Shown in pieces: positions 1-12,100 of a stretch of DNA of 64,000 bases; position 1 is the stretch's first letter; each line of letters starts with the position of its first letter. A model generated the notes under the pieces. That model did not search any database. It worked only from the letters and a program-made list of their open reading frames with translations, and was not told where the DNA came from. The stretch covers positions 57,320,439 through 57,384,438 of the forward strand of contig NC_134847.1 in NCBI RefSeq assembly GCF_965363235.1, read 5' to 3'. The DNA is from Mytilus galloprovincialis. Taxonomy: Eukaryota > Mollusca > Bivalvia > Mytilida > Mytilidae. The position numbers and the translations under genes were made by a program.

Positions 1-33
1 GTACAATGTCTATTAGAAAGTCCTTCCTCTTAC

Positions 34-170
34 CTCTCTGAGTTTTCAAAAACTCTTCAAATTTTGTCTTTTCATATTCCATGGACTGCTGTTGGAGATA
101 TGGTCGTATTTGTTGTATAGTAAAGTTAGCCATATCCATCTTCATTAAATCTAACATAGCAAATATTTCT
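34..170 (-). CDS. TCP11L1: TCP11L1 coding exon 5 (last in window)
   Basis: Acceptor AG at 172-171 and donor GTAAGA from 33. It encodes [16 protein letters not shown], then [20 protein letters not shown], the strongest TCP11-family block. The first base completes a Gln codon begun in the previous exon; the exon ends in phase 1, so coding continues off the left edge. Confidence 0.9.
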
Positions 171-3100
171 CTACAATATAAAGTTCAAGCTATTATATAC
201 TTCTAAAAATCTCTTTTAAATTCAAATAATATTACATGTACAGTATGTGTTTCTAAATAGGTATATGGTGGGGTTTCAGTACATCACTGCTTGAAATTCT
301 GTGTTTTATATACAAATGTGTTTTGACATTCTCAGTATTTTAATATAAGTTAAACTGAAAATATCCACAAATTCTAATTTAAACATTAAAATATGCCATA
401 AAATTTACAGGTACACCTGTTCATTCATATTAAAGCAATTGAAATGTAAAAACAGCAGCAACTAAAAGCCAAACATGATCAAGCAGCTCCCTGATGGAGA
501 ATAATAGCTCATCCTGTTGCATTTACCATAACACTATTGAAATATGAAGAATATTCATCTCAAAAAAGAGAGGTTGAAGGGGAGATATATAGAACCAGGT
601 GCTACGCAGGATGCAGCTTTATATGACCGCAGAGGTCGAACCCTGAACAGTTGGGGAAAGTATGGACAAAACATTCAAGCTTGATACAGCTCTAAATTTG
701 GATTGTGATCAAATTTTTGACATGATATGGGTTTATTACACAAAACAAATGTCAAGATCTTACAAATTTATAGCACAATATTGTACAATTCAAGATTTTT
801 TCTTCAAACTTTTCAAAAATTTGAAATTTGAAAAATTCTGAAAAAAAAAAAAATTGATAAACTACCACCCACCCCCCTTTTTTTTTGCAATTAGTCCAAA
901 ACCTGACATTTCTTTATACATTATTTACAAGTAGTGTAAGGGAGGTAAATACAAACATACCCAACATTGTTTGTAAAATGTTTTTGAATTACCTCCCTTA
1001 CACTGCTTTAAATTGTCTTAATTGTGCATTGACCAGAAAAACCTAGTTTTCCCCCTTTTTTTGCCACTAATTCCAAAACATTTGGATCCATAACCCTCCA
1101 AAGTCTGTAATAACTATCCTTTCACGGTATAGGAACTTGTAGTATAATATCAGTGAGATTCATACACTTAAACACAAGTTATTGTTTGAAAACTACAAAA
1201 ATGCTTATTTTGGGCCCCCTTTTTGACCCCTAATTCCAAAACAATTGGGACCTTGCCCTCAAAAATCAACTCCAACCTTCCTTTAGTAGTAATGAACATT
1301 CTGGTAAAAAATTATAAAGATCCAATCACTAAAACTAAAGTTATTGTCCGGAAACTAAATGCGTCTTCGGACGAGTCAGAGGACGACACAGGCAACGACG
1401 ACATGATAGCATTATACGATGCAAAATTTTTTTGCGGTCGTATCAAAATCTAAAGAATGATTTTTTTCTTCAATCATTAATGAAAGAGAAATTGTGAAAT
1501 AAAAATTTGCATTTTAGCAGCCAGTGTGGTTCAATTTTGTCAAATTAAGCTAAGAAACATTGATGATGAATTATTGAATAATTCGACCTCATTGAATCTG
1601 TATTCATTACAATAGTGAAATATGAAAAACATTCATCTAAAAATAGCGTTTAATTATACAAAACAGGTTATCTCTTTTCTTTTACCTGACATTCAACATT
1701 ATGTAAGCTGTATTAATACTACATGCAAACTGGCCAAAACATTGTTACTTACTGAAACAAAGGTATAATGTCTTTAATCTCTTTAAGTTTGGCAATATTA
1801 TCATCTCTTGCTGGTGAACATAGCTTTGCCAATATACCAACTATATAGTCAGCGTAATAATAAATATCAAATGCATTATTCTCTAATTTTTGTTGTATAA
1901 GTTCAATATCTAGGACTTCATTGATCTGAGTTTTCAATCTCACATGTTGTGGCAGTAGTAGAGCAAGTAAATTCTGTAAAATGAATATATAAATAAGTTA
2001 AAGTCTTGGAACAATCATTCTCTAATTAACATAAGTAATATTGTATTTAACCGAAAAAGATAACTTTAAATTTATAAATCCTTTTATTTTGCAATCTTTG
2101 AACAATGTGCAAAAATGTATGGAAAATAATTATGTTTTCAGGAAATGTTACTTATTTATGTCCAGTAGCCATTTTTGACAAGTGTAAATTAAATAATAAA
2201 GAACCAAACAAAAACAGTGTTACAAAGATGTTTGCATATTTCAAGTAAAGCACGAAACATGCAGATAATATTGGGAAAAGTTATGACACGCCAAAATATT
2301 TTTTCCTTAAGAGAAACTTGAGGAAATTAAATATTTTTTACACATCTATTATTAAATGGGAAGAAGCAGTCCACAAAATTGCATACAGATCGAAATATGA
2401 GCATTCATGTTTGAAAATGAATACTATGGAAATAATAACCCATAAAACATTAAAAATGGAAAAGCAGAAACAAAAACAAAAAAATCAATCCACTGAATTA
2501 AAAACAAGAGGCTGTCACAACGACAGCAAACCAGATTCATTAACATTTATTTGTTTCCTGGCAATATCACAAGAACCACAACCGATGAACGGTGAAAGTG
2601 AAAATTGTCAATATCAAATTTGACCTCCATTTTGTCATCAGTATCAACATATTAAAATTTAAAAAGCTTAGGTTGAATGGTTAATGAGTAAATGCAACAA
2701 CATGAATGGAAACACCATTTTTCCATCTTTCAAGAACTGTAACTCCTGAACGGTAAAAGTCAAAATCGTCATTATTGAACTTGACCTCCATTTTGTCATC
2801 AGTATCAACATATTAAAATTTGAAAAGCTTTGGTTGAACAGTTCATTAGTAAATGCACGGACACAACTGGAAACACCATTTTTCAATCTTTCAAGAACCA
2901 GAACTCCTGAATGGTAAAAGTCAAAATCGTCATTATTGAACTTGACCTCCATTTTGTCATCAGTAACAACATATTAAAATTTGGGAAGCTTTGATTGAAC
3001 AGTTTATGTGTAAATGCACGCCCACGACTGGAAACACCATTTTTCAAACTTTCAAGAACCATAACTCCTGAAGGGTAAAAGTCAAAATCGTCATTATTGA

Positions 3101-6100
3101 ACTTGACCTTCATTTTGTTGTCAGTAACAACATATTAAAATTTTAAAAGCTTTGGTTGAACGGTTCATGAGTAAATGCACGAACAACATTTGGTTGCTGC
3201 CCGCCTGCAGTACATCCCCAAATCAATAACCGACATTTTTGTCACAAAAATCTAGTTCACAATCCATATGTTGTTTTAGTTCAATACTAATAAATAATAA
3301 TGCTTACGTCTTTGACTTCCTGTATTAACACAACAGCATGTCCTAACTCTGGAGGATCTTCATTTAATTTCTCCTGGAATGCATCCCAGAATGCTTTGTG
3401 TACAACTTCCTTCACTTTCTTTTCAAAACTAATTAAATAAATAATTATCAAGACATTACACAAGTAACAAGATTTTGTAAATTTCTTTAAAAAAAAATAG
3501 TCCTGAATTGAAAAAGTCATTTGGACTTTGGTGGATGGTTGTCTCATAAACATTTACACATCATCTTATTGTATATTGAATACCATTTGGGAAATGTAAA
3601 CTTATAGAACATCAGAAAATAACAGATCACATATCATTTAAAAGAGGGAGAAATAGAATTTACTCAACTATGAAGTTTTTGGGGTATACCCAACATCTTT
3701 CATCATTTAAATGTAGCATAGGTCCCTCCTAAGCAGTGTAAAAAGAAGACAGAAGTTGAATATAAATGCCATATTTTAAGGCTGGTTGTTTGAGATTTCC
3801 ATTTGACTTCAACCACTAGGAGATCATAGGAATTGCTAACTAGAATTCTGTAAAAAAAATAATGAGGGAAATGTTTGCCTGTTTTTTATACCTATTTCCT
3901 GATGGTTCTAATTTCTCCAACTTAAAGTTAGCATCAACAGCTATTTCATGTGCCAATGACATGTTCTTTACTCCCGCTGCTGCAGCCATAATCTCATCTA
4001 AACTCATGAACTTTGGTGGGGAAGCTGTAATCAGAAACAGATCATGTTTAAACAAGTGCAACAATTTTTAGTAGATTCAAAGCGATTTGGCATATACTGT
4101 GAAAGTACTTTAATTTGTGGGTATCAATTTTCGTGGTTTAAGCAATATTTACATGTTCGTGGGTTTTTAAATTCGTGGATTTTAGTTTTCTAAAAAAAAA
4201 AAATGAAAAATTAATGCCTTTAGAAACGAAGGTAACAAATACATAGTAGTCTGGATTGAAGGAAATTGCAAAGTAAACATTGACCGTGTAAATCGTAGTG
4301 ATAACACTAATTAACCCATGATAAATTGATCAACAGATTGAAGACCATCAAAGGTGCTAACTAGGCCATAAACTTGTCACCTAAAGAAAACAGTAATATA
4401 AACAAAAGCTATTAATTTTTATGAGAATTAAAAAATCAAAAGTTGTACAGTTTGGATTATTAAAAAATAAATGGGTATAGGCGGTTGTAGTTCTGTGACT
4501 GCTATTAAAGTTTTCTCAGATTTGGCGTTATTCAATATATTCTCTAGATCATAGTCAAACCAACTGATGGGGATCTTTCAATGTTTTGATTTGGATGATG
4601 GTTGTTTTATTTCGTTGGACACTTAAATTCGTGGATAAAGTCATCCACGAAAACCACGAAAATTGGTACCCCACGAATAAAAGTACTTTCACAGTAGTGT
4701 CTTTCATGCATCGTTAGGATTGTAATTGGGTGAGACAGTCTTGAAAAAGTCCTGGAAACACACACTGCCGCCGGTACATATATATAGGAAAGATCTGACT
4801 AAATAAATCAACTTTTTTTATTTGCAATTATTTCCCTTTATCTTTTTGACAAGGAGATGGATATATATAAGGGAAACCTTGTTTTTCAAATCTCAGCTTA
4901 GTATTATTGTATCACTGTATTTATATGTGTGTGTCATGTACATGATTTTTTTAAATAAAACATGTTTAAAGTAAACAGATCATGATGTTCTAGTTAATAT
5001 GGTATACCCGGTACTACATATTTATAGTAAATTAATATGGTGTATGCCAGTGACATTATCCAATCAAAAATGAACATTACAAACAATGTTGCATAAGAAT
5101 ATCACTTAATGACATTCTTTAACTGTTTTTCGTTTTTTGCCAAGGCATTGTCAGCTTGTTTTTGACATATGAGTTTGAAAGTTACTTTGGTATCTTTGGT
5201 ATCTTTTTCCTCTGTTTTATAATAAAGCTATTAGGATATATAGCAACTACTATATAGGGAAGATATCAATTATTTGATTACAAGATGAAGACTTTATGGC
5301 ATTAAAAGATCCCAAATATTTTTTAATGTCAGAGGTCAAAGGTCAAGTTCATATCATTGCTTAATCGTTCTAAACAAAATATAAACGATAACAACTTGGT
5401 TAATCAACTATTCTTCAATGTCAGAGATCAAAGTAAGAATTGTTCATATGCACCGAATACCATTTAATCGCTCAAAGTAAATTGTCTTTAAACCTGTCAT
5501 CCTGTAGGGCTAAGAGATTATGATCAAGTTTCTTTGAAATTATCCATTTTAATAACCAGCTTTTATTCATTACCACCATTTAAGAAGATACATGCTTTAA
5601 CATGTTGGAAGTCAGAGATTTTGTACTTTTTAACTTACTAGTGAATGCACAAAAATGAACATGTACTTACTATTATTATCATTGAAAAAAGTATATGTAC
5701 AGTTATACAATGTATCATAACATAATCTTAGACACAGATTTCACTTCTCTATTTCAATCATTTTCTTTAATTTATAGGGAGTTGGCAGGTCTTTTTACAG
5801 AGTTATAAAACAACAATACTTAACTACTAAATCATCTTTAAAATATAAAGATTATGTATCAGAATATTTTAATTTTGCTAGAGGGGTTTTAAAAACAAGG
5901 AGACACACTAAGCCCCACTTTATTTATTGTCTTTATAAATGATATTGTAACCAGATGCTCCGCAGGGTGCAGCTTTATACGACCGCAGAGGATGAACCCT
6001 GAACGGTTGGGGCAAGTATGGACACAACATTCAAGCTGGATTCAGCTCTAAGTTTGGATTGTGATTAAATAGTTGACACAGCATAGGTTTCTGACACAGA

Positions 6101-9100
6101 ATGAATGTGGTCTAATGAACTTAAAATACTTTTTTTCCTTTGAGCAATTCACTATGCCATACATGTGATTCTTCCGGCGGGAGTCAAAATCTCCCGCTTT
6201 TCAGACCCTCTTCCGTCCCTCCCGTTAAAATTTGAAATCTTCCGCCTTTTGAACATGTCAACCTCGAAAATTTCAGTAGACATTTTTGTTTACAAAATTT
6301 TATTACAGACAGAGAAAAAGTCCGAGAAACTCGAAATTGATATGGGAAAAGTCCGAGAAAACCGGAAGTCACTATTTCCTGTTTTGATTTTTGTTTCAAA
6401 GGTAAAAATGCAATTAGCGTCCTGTTACCAATGAAGGTGTTAAGGATTACACTGTGTATACAACAATAAAAGACAATTGGCAATACCTGGTGATAACTAG
6501 CTAGTTTAAGACACATTATACCAGGATGATTAAAAGTGAAATACTGACAACAGATCAGTTGTATAAACAACGACTTTATGATTTAATTAATTTGATGCTG
6601 TTGTCTAGTGTTGATAACAATTCTGCAAGGATCAGTAACTGAATCTCAGAGACAAATGAAATGAACTCAAATATGATGTTTATTGCATGTATTTCATCCA
6701 AGCCAATGGAATACAAATATGAGTACGGTATGTTAGCCTTGGACAACTCTAAAATTTTAATATTTGACAAAATGCAAACCGTATGTTATCACCAAATACT
6801 CAAGCAGCAAATAAAGAAGACCAATTATCTTACCAAATTCAACTCTGCCTGGAGATCTAAGTTCAAATGGTTCAAGTCCAGTACCTAAGGTCAAGACCAT
6901 GCTTACTACACTTCATGCAAAGCTGACTATGGTGGCCCAAATGACTTGACCAAATATGGAGACAGCTACCAAACAAAATGCCAACTACAAATGTTTATCA
7001 TTTCAACACCTTCTGCTACTAGCATGATTAGTAGTGGTACCAAAAGTTGACAATGTAGCTTAAGCAGAGATGCTTTTTGCCAACTATGTATCATGGCTAT
7101 TCACTTATTCTTGAACTATACATAGTAATAAATATTTGAAAACATATTATCTTCTATTTTTTCAAGTAAAAATGGCTATGCAGGTGTTGAAAGGTATGGA
7201 ATCATTGCTTTGTTAACAAAAAAAGAAGATCTATGCAGTTTGAACACACTAAAAAAAAACATTGCGTGCGTCGATAAAAGGTCGATTAAAAATCTCCAGT
7301 TATGAAGCCCAAACTCCAGCTGAAAATTTCCAAATCTCCAGTTGTGGCTTGACAACTCTGTCACATGTCTGCTATGCTGTTGAATATTAATCCTCTCAAA
7401 AAAATGTTTGAAGAAATTTTTTTTTTATTTATGAAATCTGAAATGAGAAAAATTTACCCCCCCCCCCTTTTTTTTTCACATCCCCCTTTCCCTTTTTCCA
7501 AAACTGATCTCAATTCAAATTTCTAATGGAGTTTGCAACAATAACTACTCATTTAAATACATCATAAAATATTAAAATGTAACAAAAGGTGCTTGTTATC
7601 ACTGAATGGTAAAGATTGTTTTAATTTATCAGTTGGTAGTAAAAGTGAATATACATTGTATATTGTATAAAACAAGAGTGCACACACAGAAATGTCTCGC
7701 CTTCTTTACTAATCATTGATATTATGTTGATACTCCTAAATCTAAAGCTTTATTACGACTGTCACATAGACTTAACATGAATCATGAAAATGAGGTCAAG
7801 GTCAGTTGAACCATATGCCAGGCAGACATGTACAGCTAACAATGCTTCCATACAACAAATATAGTTGACCTATTGCTTATAGTTTAAGAAAATAGACCAA
7901 AACACAAAAACTTAACACTGAGCAATGAACCTTGAAAACCAGGTCAAGGTCAAATAAAACCTGCACGACTGACATATAGATCATAAAATATTTCCATACA
8001 CAAAATATAGTTGACCTATGACATATAGTATTAGATAAAAAGACCAAAACTCAAAAACTTAACTTTGACCACTGAACCATGAAAATGAGGTCAAGGTCAG
8101 ATGACATCTTCCCGCTAGACATGTACACCTTACAATCATTCCATACAACAAATATAGTAAACCTATTGCATAAAGTATGAGAAAAACAGACCAAAACACA
8201 AAAACTTAACTATAACAACTGAACCATGAAAATGAGGTCAAGGTCAGATGACATCTGCCCGCTAGACATGTACATCTTACAATCATTCCATACAACAAAT
8301 ATAGTAGACCTATTGCATAAAGTATGAGAGAAACAGACCAAAACACAAAAACTTAACTATAACCACTGAACCATGAAAATGAGGTCAAGGTCAGATGACA
8401 CCTGCCAGTTGGACATGTACACCTTACAGTCCTTCCATACACCGAATATACTAGACCTATTGCTTATAGTATCTGAGATATGGACTTGACCACCAAAACT
8501 TAACCTTGTTCACTGATCCATGAAATGAGGTTGAGGTCAAGTGAAAACTGTCTGACGGGCATGAGGACCTTGCAAGGTACGCACATACTAAATATAGTTA
8601 TCCTATTACTTACAGTAAGAGAGAATTTAACATTGCAAAAAATCTGAACTTTTTTTTCAAGTGGTCACTGAACCATGAAAATGAGGTCAAGGACAATGGA
8701 CATGTGACTGACGGAAACTTCGTAACATGAGGCATCTATATACAAAATATGAAGCATCCAGGTCTTCCACCTTCTAAAATATATAGCTTTTAAGAAGTGA
8801 GCTAACACCGCCGCCGCCGTAGCCGCCGCCGCCGGATCACTATCCCTATGTCGAGCTTTCTGCAACAAAAGTTGCAGGCTCGACAACAATGATTTAAGTT
8901 GATTCAACTACTATTCTGGACAAAGAAAGATAACTCCAATCAATTGAAAATTTCTTGCTATTGCACAATATTGTGCAATTAGATATTTCTTGCTATTGCG
9001 CAATACTGTGCAATTGAAAATATTTGCTATTGCACAATACTGTGCAATTGAAGATTTCTTGCTATTGCGCAATACTGTGCAATTGAAAATTCTTGCTATT

Positions 9101-12100
9101 GCACAATACTGTGCAATTGAAGATTTCTTGCTATTGCTGAATACTGTGCAATTGAAAATTTCTTGCTATTGCACAATACTTAATATAATAATTTTGGATC
9201 CTGATTTGATCAACTTGAAAACTGGGCCCATAATCAAAAATCTAAGTACATGTTTAGATTCAGCATATCAAAAAAGCTCAAGAATTAAATTTTTGTTAAA
9301 ATCAAACTTAGTTTAATTTTGGACCCTTTGGACTTTAATGTAGACCAATTTGTAAACGGGACTAAAAATTAAGAATCTACATACACAGTAAAATTTGGCA
9401 TATCAAAGAACCCCAATTATTCAATTTTTGATGAAATCAAACAAAGTTTAATTTGGACCCGATTTGGACCAACTTGAAAACTGGGCCAATAATCAAAAAT
9501 CTAAGTACATTTTTAGATTCAGCATATCAAAGAACCCCAAGGATTCAATTTTTGTCAAAATCAAACTAAGTTTAATTTTGGACCCTTTGGACCTTAATGT
9601 AGACCAATTTGAAAACGGGACCAAAAATTAAGAATCTACATACACAGTTAGATTCGGCATATCAAAGAACCCCAATTATTCAATTTTTGATGAAATCAAA
9701 CTAAGTTCAATTTTGGACCCTTTGGGCCCCTTATTCCTAAACTGTTGGGATCAAAACTCCCAAAATCAAACCCAAACCTTCCTTTAGTGGTCATAAACCT
9801 TGTGTTTAAATTTCATAGATTTCTATTTACTTAAACTAAAGTTATGGTGCGAAAACCAAGAATAATGCTTACTTGGGCCCCTTTTTGGCCCCTAATTCCT
9901 AAACTGTTCAGACCTCAACTCCCAAAATCAATACCAACCTTCCTTTTGTGGTCATAAACCTTGTGTTTAAATTTCATAGATTTCTATTTACTTAAACTAA
10001 AGTTATTGTGCGAAAACCAAGAATAATGCTTATTTGGGCCCTTTTTTGGCCCCTAATTCCTAAACTGTTAGAACCAAAACTCCCAAAATCAATCCCAACC
10101 TTCCTTTTGTGGTCATAAACCTTGTGTCAAAATTTCATAGATTTCTATTTACTTAAACTGAGGTTATTGTGTGAAAACCAAGAAAATGCTTATTTGGGCC
10201 CTTTTTGGCCCCTAATTCCTAAAATGTTGGGATCAAAACTCCCAAAATCAATCCCAACCTTCCTTTTGTGGTCATAAACCTTGTGTTAAAATTTTATAGA
10301 TTTCTATTCACTTTTACTAAAGTTAGAATGCGAAAACTAAAAGTATTCGGACGACGACAACGTGATAGCAATATACGACGAAAAATTAAAATTTTTGCGG
10401 TCGTATAAAAACTTTGAGGGAAATGATTCAAGTCCCCTTAAGCTTATAAATAGTAAGGTGGGATGCCTCCTTTTTGCGGATGATCTTTTAATCCTGTCAG
10501 AATCAAAAGAGGGTCTTTAAAACAGTTTAAATAATGTTAAATTATATTGCAACACATGGCAACTCTCTTTGAATACAAACATCACTAAATCCATGATTTT
10601 CAGTCAGTCAAAACATAATAGTGAAACATCACATATTTACTATGAGAATAAAGCCATAGAGAGTGTAACAGAATATTCATTTTTGGGAATGTTGATAAAA
10701 TGTAATGGAAATTTATCACAAAGTACTTTAGAGCTGACAAAAAGGCAAAAAAAGATTTTTTGATTTTTTGCAATAAAATCCTATACTAAATCATTGAATA
10801 ATCTACCTATAAAAGTAGCAAATAATCTTTTTGATTCTTTAGTAAAACCAATTATGACCTATAATTCAGAAGTAACATATTTGGATGCATATATTTCTTT
10901 TCATAGAGCCAAAAACAGAGCCTTATCTTCAGAAAAACAAATTAATCAACTTGATTTTACAGACAAAACCCCTATTGAAAATATGCATCTTAAATTTTGT
11001 AAATCTACTCTAGGAATAAGAAAAAATGCATCTAATCTAGGAGTAAAAGTTGAATTAGGGATATTGCCTATAGAATGTTTTATTAAAACACAAACCCTTT
11101 TATATTTAGCCAGACTTATAATAATAATATTAATCCAATGATAAAGGAAGCTTTTTCTCTAGCACAGTCTCTAGATTTGACAGGAACTTATTCATGGTAT
11201 ACATGGTATACATATGCCAAAAATATTGTTGAAGAAACTAATGTTGACCTTAATATTCTTTCTACTTGTAAGGACATAAAAGATGTAAATAAAATAAAAA
11301 ACGATATAAAGTTAAAAATGAAAAATAGATATGAAGATTTACTTCAAACTAAATTTAAAAACATTGATGATAAAAGTAAATTTTATCTTTATAAAAACTT
11401 TAAAAAAGATAACAAACTCGAATCTTATCTAAATACATCTAATTTTCAGATAAGGAGATTAATCACTAAATTTAGAATAAGTGATCACTCTCTCTTGATT
11501 GAAAAGGGAAGATATTTTAAAATCCCAAGAGAGGAACCACTTTGCCATAAATGTAAAATACTAGAGGATGAGAAACATTTTTTACTCTATTGTGATTATA
11601 ATAAAACTCTAAGAAATAACTTTTTTCAACACATATGTACTGAAAATAACAACTTCAATAATTTAACTGAAGAAGAAAAAATCCATTATCTACTAAATCC
11701 ATCAATGCCTCTACAAACAAATAAGTTAGGACTCTTCTTGAAAAAGTCATTAGAACTGAGGGCAGGAGACTCTTAACAGCTTATTTGTTTTTATAAATTT
11801 TGATGCTGTTTTTATTGTGTATGTTTGATATATACGTATATATGTTTATTGTGTTCATTGTGTTAATATATGTTCATCACAAACTGTCAAGTTTATACGA
11901 CAATAAAATATTTGATTTGATTTGATTTGATTTGATTTAATTTATAGGGATGAGCTGCACATATCTTTATTAGTGACAAATTAGTCTGAAATTCAGGACT
12001 AAGATAAAGACACAAAATCTAATGCATCTTTCCAGTCAATGTTATGATATGAATAAGATAGTCCATAAGATCATCTTATTACATGTTGTATTGTCTTTTA

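Larger units (their letters stand above)
8890..10412 (+). mobile_element. Family A element, copy 2, 3' part with three internal tandem-repeat blocks
   Basis: From left to right: seven ~35-bp units (8956-9180), a ~259-bp unit repeated about twice (9190-9720), and a ~160-bp unit repeated about four times (9720-10340). The right end GACGACGACAACGTGATAGC, then GCGGTCGTATAAAAAC, carries the right inverted repeat matching TTTATACGACCGCA at 5971. No coding capacity. Confidence 0.75.

Noticed and set aside
600..650. GGTCGAACCC, resembling a tRNA-type B box
   Set aside because: It is one base short of the consensus, no A box or cloverleaf could be drawn, and the same sequence recurs as the end of family A.
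2668..3113. Two minus-strand frames of 94 and 76 codons that resemble each other
   Set aside because: They are translations of successive 161-bp repeat units, not a gene family.
6165..6570. Overlapping frames of 89 (plus) and 128 (minus) codons
   Set aside because: No known domain, no splice context, and internal repetition (AAAAGTCCGAGAAA) suggests a decayed repeat.
8990..9316. 108-codon frame with repeated [14 protein letters not shown] peptide
   Set aside because: It is the translation of the 35-bp tandem repeat.
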